From Hoyosella levis (GTDB lineage Bacteria > Actinomycetota > Actinomycetes > Mycobacteriales > Mycobacteriaceae): DNA of 64,000 nt. Position 1 is the stretch's first letter, and every line of letters starts with the position of its first letter. Below the pieces are notes generated by a model that ran no database searches, was not told the origin of the DNA, and saw only the letters and a program-made list of their open reading frames with translations. Both the position numbers and the translations under genes were made by a program. Below, piece by piece: positions 60,351 to 64,000 of this stretch. The stretch is from positions 90,712-154,711 of the forward strand of contig NZ_BQYM01000011.1 of NCBI RefSeq assembly GCF_026008515.1, in the 5' to 3' direction.

Positions 60351-61489
60351 GCGGCCCGATGGACCCCCTCGGCTGGATCGACGACCTGGCAGCACTACGG
60401 CGGGAGCGGGGCATGCAGCGCACGCTGCGGCCCCGGCAACCCTACGAGACGGTCATCGACCTCGCCTCCAACGACTACCTCGGCCTCTCCCGGCATCCCG
60501 AGGTCATCGAGGGTGCCATCGCAGCCGTGCGCGCCTGGGGCGCGGGCTCCACCGGATCGCGGCTCGTCACCGGTGACACCACCGCGCACCAGCAGCTCGA
60601 GCAGGAGCTCGCCGCGTTCACCGGCGCCGCCACCGGGCTGGTGTTCGCCACCGGGTACGCCGCGAACCTCGGAGCCGTGACCGCGCTCAGCGACCGCGAC
60701 ACCCTCGTGGTGTCCGACCGCACCAATCACGCCTCCCTCGTCGACGCCTGCCGGCTCTCCCGCGCGCGCACCGAGATCGTCGCGCACCGCGACCTCGAGG
60801 CGATGCGCGCGGCCCTCGAGGAGCGCGATGAGGTGCGGGCACTGCTGGTCACCGATTCCGTGTTCAGCGCCGATGGAGACCTCGCGCCACTGCGCGCCAT
60901 GCACGCGCTCTGCCGGGATACCGACGCGGTACTCATCGCCGACGAGGCGCACGGGGTCGGTGTGCGCGGCGACGGCGGCCGGGGCCTCGTGCAGGAATGC
61001 GGGCTCGCGGGCGAGCCCGACGTGATCGTCACCCTGACCCTGTCGAAGGCTCTCGGCAGCCAGGGCGGCATGGTGCTCGCCGACGAGAAGGTGCGCGACC
61101 ACCTCATCAATACCGCGCGCAGCTTCATCTTCGATACCGGGCTCGCCCCCGCCTCGGTCGGTGCGGCGCGCGCTGCCCTGGGGGTACTGCGCCGGGAGCC
61201 GGAGCGGGCGTCCGCCGTCCTCGACCATGCACGGTCGCTAGCGGCCGCCGCCGACGTCACCGAGATCCCCGAGTCCGCAGTGGTATCGGTGGTGCTCGGC
61301 GATGCCGCCACCGCGGTCGCCGCAGCGGAGCGCTGCGCGAGGCTCGGCGTGCGCGTCGGCTGCTTCCGGCCGCCATCCGTGCCTCCAGGCACCTCGCGGC
61401 TGCGCCTGACAGCGCGGGCGGACCTCACCGATGCCGAGATCTCCACCGTGGTGCGGGTGCTGCGCACCGTGCTCGGCGAATCCCGCTAG
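60347..61489 (+). CDS. bioF: 8-amino-7-oxononanoate synthase
   Basis: Condenses pimeloyl thioester with alanine to KAPA. 380 residues, PLP alpha-oxoamine synthase: [39 protein letters not shown] and [11 protein letters not shown] with the PLP lysine. The GTG start overlaps bioA. A 59-bp gap with a perfect direct repeat separates it from bioD. Confidence 0.95.
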   Translation: MSGPMDPLGWIDDLAALRRERGMQRTLRPRQPYETVIDLASNDYLGLSRHPEVIEGAIAAVRAWGAGSTGSRLVTGDTTAHQQLEQELAAFTGAATGLVFATGYAANLGAVTALSDRDTLVVSDRTNHASLVDACRLSRARTEIVAHRDLEAMRAALEERDEVRALLVTDSVFSADGDLAPLRAMHALCRDTDAVLIADEAHGVGVRGDGGRGLVQECGLAGEPDVIVTLTLSKALGSQGGMVLADEKVRDHLINTARSFIFDTGLAPASVGAARAALGVLRREPERASAVLDHARSLAAAADVTEIPESAVVSVVLGDAATAVAAAERCARLGVRVGCFRPPSVPPGTSRLRLTARADLTDAEISTVVRVLRTVLGESR

Positions 61490-61495
61490 ACAACG

Positions 61496-61527
61496 ACAGC
61501 GCTCGAACAAGCACAGCGCTCGAACAA
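61496..61527 (+). repeat. Perfect 15-bp direct repeat between bioF and bioD
   Basis: ACAGCGCTCGAACAA occurs at 61496-61510 and 61513-61527 (17-bp period), each containing the palindrome AGCGCT. It fills most of the 59-bp gap just upstream of the bioD ribosome binding site. It may be a duplication or a regulator site; no known biotin repressor motif was recognised. Confidence 0.75.
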
Positions 61528-61548
61528 TTACAGGGCAGGGGAGCCGCA

Positions 61549-62271
61549 TTGAGCGTCCTGATCATCACTGGAACATCGACCGAGGTCGGCAAGACCGCGG
61601 CCACCGCAGTGCTCGCGGCCATCGCGCGCGGCTCGGGGGCCAGCGTCGCGGTGTGCAAGCCCGCCCAGACCGGCATCGAGGACGGCGAGCCGGGCGATCT
61701 CGCCGAGATCGAGCGCAGGGTGCCAGGCATCCACGCCGTCGAGCTCGCCCGCTACCCGGAGCCGCTTGCACCGCTCACCGCGGCGCGGCGCTCGTCCCGG
61801 CCACCCCTGCGCCTGCAGGACCTGCTCGCGCGGGTGCGGGAGCTCGACGACCAGCATGACCTCGTGCTCGTGGAAGGCGCGGGAGGCCTGCTCGTGCAGC
61901 TCGGCGCGGACGGATTCACCCTCCGCGATGTCGCCCGCGAGCTCGCCGCGCCGGTCATCGTCGTCGCGGCGCCGGGGCTCGGTACGCTCAACCACACCGC
62001 GCTGACCATGGAGGCGCTGCGGCACGATGATGCGGCGATCGCTGGCGTAGTGATCGGATCATGGCCCGATGAGCCGGACCTCGCGATGCGGTGCAACCGG
62101 ACTGACCTGCCCGAGGTGACTGGCGTTCCCGTGGTCGGGGTGATCCCGGCAGGGATGCCCGTCGCTGAGCGAGACACTTTCGCCGACGCCGCGAGGAGCT
62201 GGATCGCCCCGCGATTCCAGGATTCCTACCTGCATCGACGCGACACGTCGGCACGAGCATTCACACTTTAG
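61549..62271 (+). CDS. bioD: Dethiobiotin synthetase
   Basis: ATP-dependent carboxylation of DAPA to dethiobiotin. 240 residues: P-loop TGTSTEVGKTAAT (GTxTxVGKT), CKPAQTG and VEGAGGLLVQLG. The start is TTG 61549 with GGGGAG upstream, fixed by the P-loop beginning at residue 7; the open frame extends back as a shadow. It is followed by a 125-bp gap before bioB. Confidence 0.92.
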   Translation: MSVLIITGTSTEVGKTAATAVLAAIARGSGASVAVCKPAQTGIEDGEPGDLAEIERRVPGIHAVELARYPEPLAPLTAARRSSRPPLRLQDLLARVRELDDQHDLVLVEGAGGLLVQLGADGFTLRDVARELAAPVIVVAAPGLGTLNHTALTMEALRHDDAAIAGVVIGSWPDEPDLAMRCNRTDLPEVTGVPVVGVIPAGMPVAERDTFADAARSWIAPRFQDSYLHRRDTSARAFTL

Positions 62272-62396
62272 TGAGACGGTAAGGCACACTGAATTGGCGT
62301 GGGGCAGGTCACGAGATGCTCGGGCCGTTGCCCCCGATACCCGCGCGGCCAGGGATAGGATCGTGCGGCGCAGTACACCGAAGAGGAGAGCTCCTA

Positions 62397-63440
62397 GTGA
62401 CCCAGGCACCCGCTCAGACCACCGAAACAGGCGAGCCCGGCGCGGCCACGGACATTCTCGCGATCGCGCGGGAACAAGTGCTCGAGCGTGGCGTGCCGCT
62501 GCGCACCGAGCAAGTCCTCGAGGTGCTCCAGCTCGAGGATGACCGGCTCGAGGAGCTCCTCGCGCTTGCCCACGACGTGCGCATGCGCTGGTGCGGTCCC
62601 GAGGTCGAGGTCGAGGGCATCATCAGCCTCAAGACCGGTGGCTGCCCCGAGGACTGCCACTTCTGCTCGCAGTCCGGGCTCTTCCAGTCGCCCGTGCGCA
62701 GCGCATGGATCGACATCCCGAGCCTCGTGGAGGCCGCGAAGCAGACCGCCAAGAGCGGGGCGACCGAGTTCTGCATCGTCGCTGCGGTCCGCGGCCCCGA
62801 CGCCCGCCTCATGTCGCAGGTCGCTGCCGGGATCGAAGCGATCCGCAACGAGGTCGACATCCAGATCGCCTGCTCGCTCGGCATGCTCACCCAGGAGCAG
62901 GTCGATCAGCTTGCCTCGATGGGCGTGCATCGCTACAACCACAACCTCGAGACCGCGAAGTCGCACTTCCCGAACGTCGTCACCACCCACTCGTGGGAGG
63001 AGCGCTGGGACACCCTGCGCATGGTCCGCGAAGCAGGCATGGAAGTGTGCTGCGGTGGCATCCTCGGCATGGGCGAGACCCTCGAGCAGCGCGCGGAGTT
63101 CGCCGCTCAGCTCGGCGACCTCGAGCCCGATGAGGTTCCGCTGAACTTCCTCAACCCGCGCCCCGGTACCCCCTTCGGTGACCTCGAGGTGCTGCCCGCG
63201 ACCGAGGCGCTCAAGTCCATTGCCGCGTTCCGGCTCGCGCTGCCGCGCACCATCCTGCGCTTCGCGGGTGGCCGCGAGATCACCCTCGGTGACCTCGGCG
63301 CCAAGCAGGGCATGCTCGGAGGCATCAACGCCGTGATCGTCGGCAACTACCTCACCACCCTGGGGCGCCCCGCCGAGTCCGATCTCGATCTCCTCGGCGA
63401 GCTCGAGATGCCGATCAAGGCGCTCAACGCCACCATCTAG
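62397..63440 (+). CDS. bioB: Biotin synthase
   Basis: Radical SAM enzyme inserting sulfur into dethiobiotin. 347 residues with the SAM-cluster motif [32 protein letters not shown] and [15 protein letters not shown] 62397 has GAGGAG about 9 nt upstream; the frame is open from 62316. TAGGAT near 62356 is a -10 candidate, suggesting its own promoter. A strong hairpin follows the stop, before bsaP. Confidence 0.95.
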   Translation: MTQAPAQTTETGEPGAATDILAIAREQVLERGVPLRTEQVLEVLQLEDDRLEELLALAHDVRMRWCGPEVEVEGIISLKTGGCPEDCHFCSQSGLFQSPVRSAWIDIPSLVEAAKQTAKSGATEFCIVAAVRGPDARLMSQVAAGIEAIRNEVDIQIACSLGMLTQEQVDQLASMGVHRYNHNLETAKSHFPNVVTTHSWEERWDTLRMVREAGMEVCCGGILGMGETLEQRAEFAAQLGDLEPDEVPLNFLNPRPGTPFGDLEVLPATEALKSIAAFRLALPRTILRFAGGREITLGDLGAKQGMLGGINAVIVGNYLTTLGRPAESDLDLLGELEMPIKALNATI

Positions 63441-63454
63441 CATTTGTGATCTAC

Positions 63455-63489
63455 CAGCCCCCTGGCCGCCGACGGTGGCCAGGGGGCTG
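63455..63489 (+). terminator. Hairpin terminator or attenuator between bioB and bsaP
   Basis: A perfect 13-bp stem (63455-63467 with 63477-63489), 9-nt loop, 15 bp after the bioB stop. The next gene starts only 27 bp further on, so this may limit rather than abolish read-through. Confidence 0.8.
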
Positions 63490-63516
63490 TTCCAGGCCAA
63501 GCAGGAAGGCACAGCG

Positions 63517-63846
63517 GTGACGATGACAAGCATCCCGGACGGTACAGCCGGGGATCCTCGCGTGCCCGCGCGGCGGGACCGCAGTGCATCCGTCCCTGCT
63601 GCCAAGGAGATCGCCCCGCGCGACGGCGGGCCCCTCGGTGGTGAGCAGCGCTTCAGCGTGTACACCGGCACCGAGCTAGCTTCCGACGCTGCCATTCCTA
63701 CCGCCGCTCAGCTCGGGCTGGAGCCGCCACGCTACTGCGGGCAGTGCGGGCGCCGGATGATCGTGCAGATCGACCCCGTGGGCTGGTGGGCGCAGTGCTC
63801 GCGGCATGGCCGCATTCACAGCAACGAGATCGCCGGCTACCGGTAG
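63517..63846 (+). CDS. bsaP: Biotin synthase auxiliary protein BsaP (Rv1590 type)
   Basis: 109 residues. A low-complexity N-half leads to a conserved C-terminal metal-type domain (YCGQCGRRM with Cxx[14 protein letters not shown]). Such proteins follow bioB in actinobacteria and support its iron-sulfur cluster function. GTG 63517 has AGGAAGG upstream; an in-frame GTG at 63475 lies in the hairpin and is unlikely. Confidence 0.88.
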   Translation: MTMTSIPDGTAGDPRVPARRDRSASVPAAKEIAPRDGGPLGGEQRFSVYTGTELASDAAIPTAAQLGLEPPRYCGQCGRRMIVQIDPVGWWAQCSRHGRIHSNEIAGYR

Positions 63847-63920
63847 GCGTTTTACTGGGGCGCTGCGGGCTGCCGCTGCCGCTGTTTGCACCGCGAGTGT
63901 GCGAAGAACGACAGGTTTGA

Positions 63921-64000
63921 GCCGGCGGTTTCAGGGAGCCATCGCAACACCTGCGATCAGTCCTGCCAGCTTGTCACAGGGCTTGCTCCAGCCCAGGGTC
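63921..64000 (-). mobile_element. Edge of a probable IS30-family insertion sequence (transposase C-terminus)
   Basis: On the minus strand the last 22 codons of an incoming frame (63999 down to the TGA at 63931) read TLGWSKPCDKLAG... ending GVAMAP. This resembles the (RPRK)TLGWxTPxExL ... GVAxT end of IS30 transposases. The adjoining GGCGGTTTCAGGGAGCCATC followed by GCAACACC matches the style of IS30 terminal inverted repeats, which overlap the transposase end. The element continues beyond the window; the exact boundary (about 63921) is an estimate. Confidence 0.5.

Noticed and set aside
63475..63517. Upstream GTG start for bsaP
   Set aside because: It lies within the hairpin downstream of bioB; GTG 63517 has a proper ribosome binding site.

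Overview
The window is chromosomal DNA from a high-GC, mycolic-acid-type actinomycete (order Mycobacteriales/Corynebacteriales). Three things point there: the gene order follows Mycobacterium tuberculosis over two long blocks; MurE carries the DNPR motif of meso-diaminopimelate peptidoglycan; and LppM, MptA, Wag31, BsaP and a PknL/Rv2175c pair are present. The genus cannot be fixed from the sequence alone. The carotenoid genes predict a pigmented organism. No rRNA, tRNA, CRISPR array or prophage was seen.

Layout. 3-5249: tail of a ROK sugar kinase, RNase AS, class II DAHP synthase (aroG), and PknL (here with PASTA repeats) divergent from its Rv2175c-like partner. 5246-16647: two minus-strand clusters in which carotenoid genes are interleaved with genes that are neighbours in mycobacteria. 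They are idsA-crtI-mptA-crtB and GNAT-crtO-cruF-lppM-cruG, separated by the plus-strand metF. 16834-17895: a HEPN-like gene and a DUF3040 membrane protein. 18286-38505: a complete division and cell-wall (dcw) cluster, mraZ-rsmH-ftsL-pbpB-murE-murF-mraY-murD-ftsW-murG-murC-ftsQ // ftsZ-pgeF-yggS-sepF-yggT-wag31. It is packed with ATGA/GTGA overlaps, headed by a 10-bp-periodic MraZ operator and broken by a strong terminator before ftsZ. 38568-42096: ileS behind a translational T-box riboswitch. 42292-54539: lipoproteins, lspA-rluD, rarD, dnaE1, an inhibitory-type serpin, an F420-type oxidoreductase, ilvA and a small conserved protein. 54565-57801 (minus strand): a shortened TreY-like protein and an OatA-like acyltransferase. 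57945-63846: a SigG-type sigma factor, then bioA-bioF-bioD, bioB and bsaP. The right edge appears to cut an IS30-family element.

How it fits together. Most genes build the cell envelope: peptidoglycan precursors and septation (dcw), lipoglycan mannosylation (mptA), lipoprotein processing (lspA), envelope acylation, polar growth (wag31), Ser/Thr kinase signalling (pknL) and membrane carotenoids. IdsA would supply the polyprenyl diphosphate for carotenoids. The biotin genes support the acyl-CoA carboxylases that fatty and mycolic acid synthesis needs. Much of the regulation can be read directly: MraZ boxes, the ileS T-box, terminators, and a recurrent TANNNT-N6-GTG signature that suggests leaderless mRNAs.

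No single unknown system stands out. The most unusual items are the carotenoid/envelope interleaving, the reduced TreY-like protein at the former treXYZ position, the serpin, the inverted repeat before ftsZ and the direct repeat between bioF and bioD.
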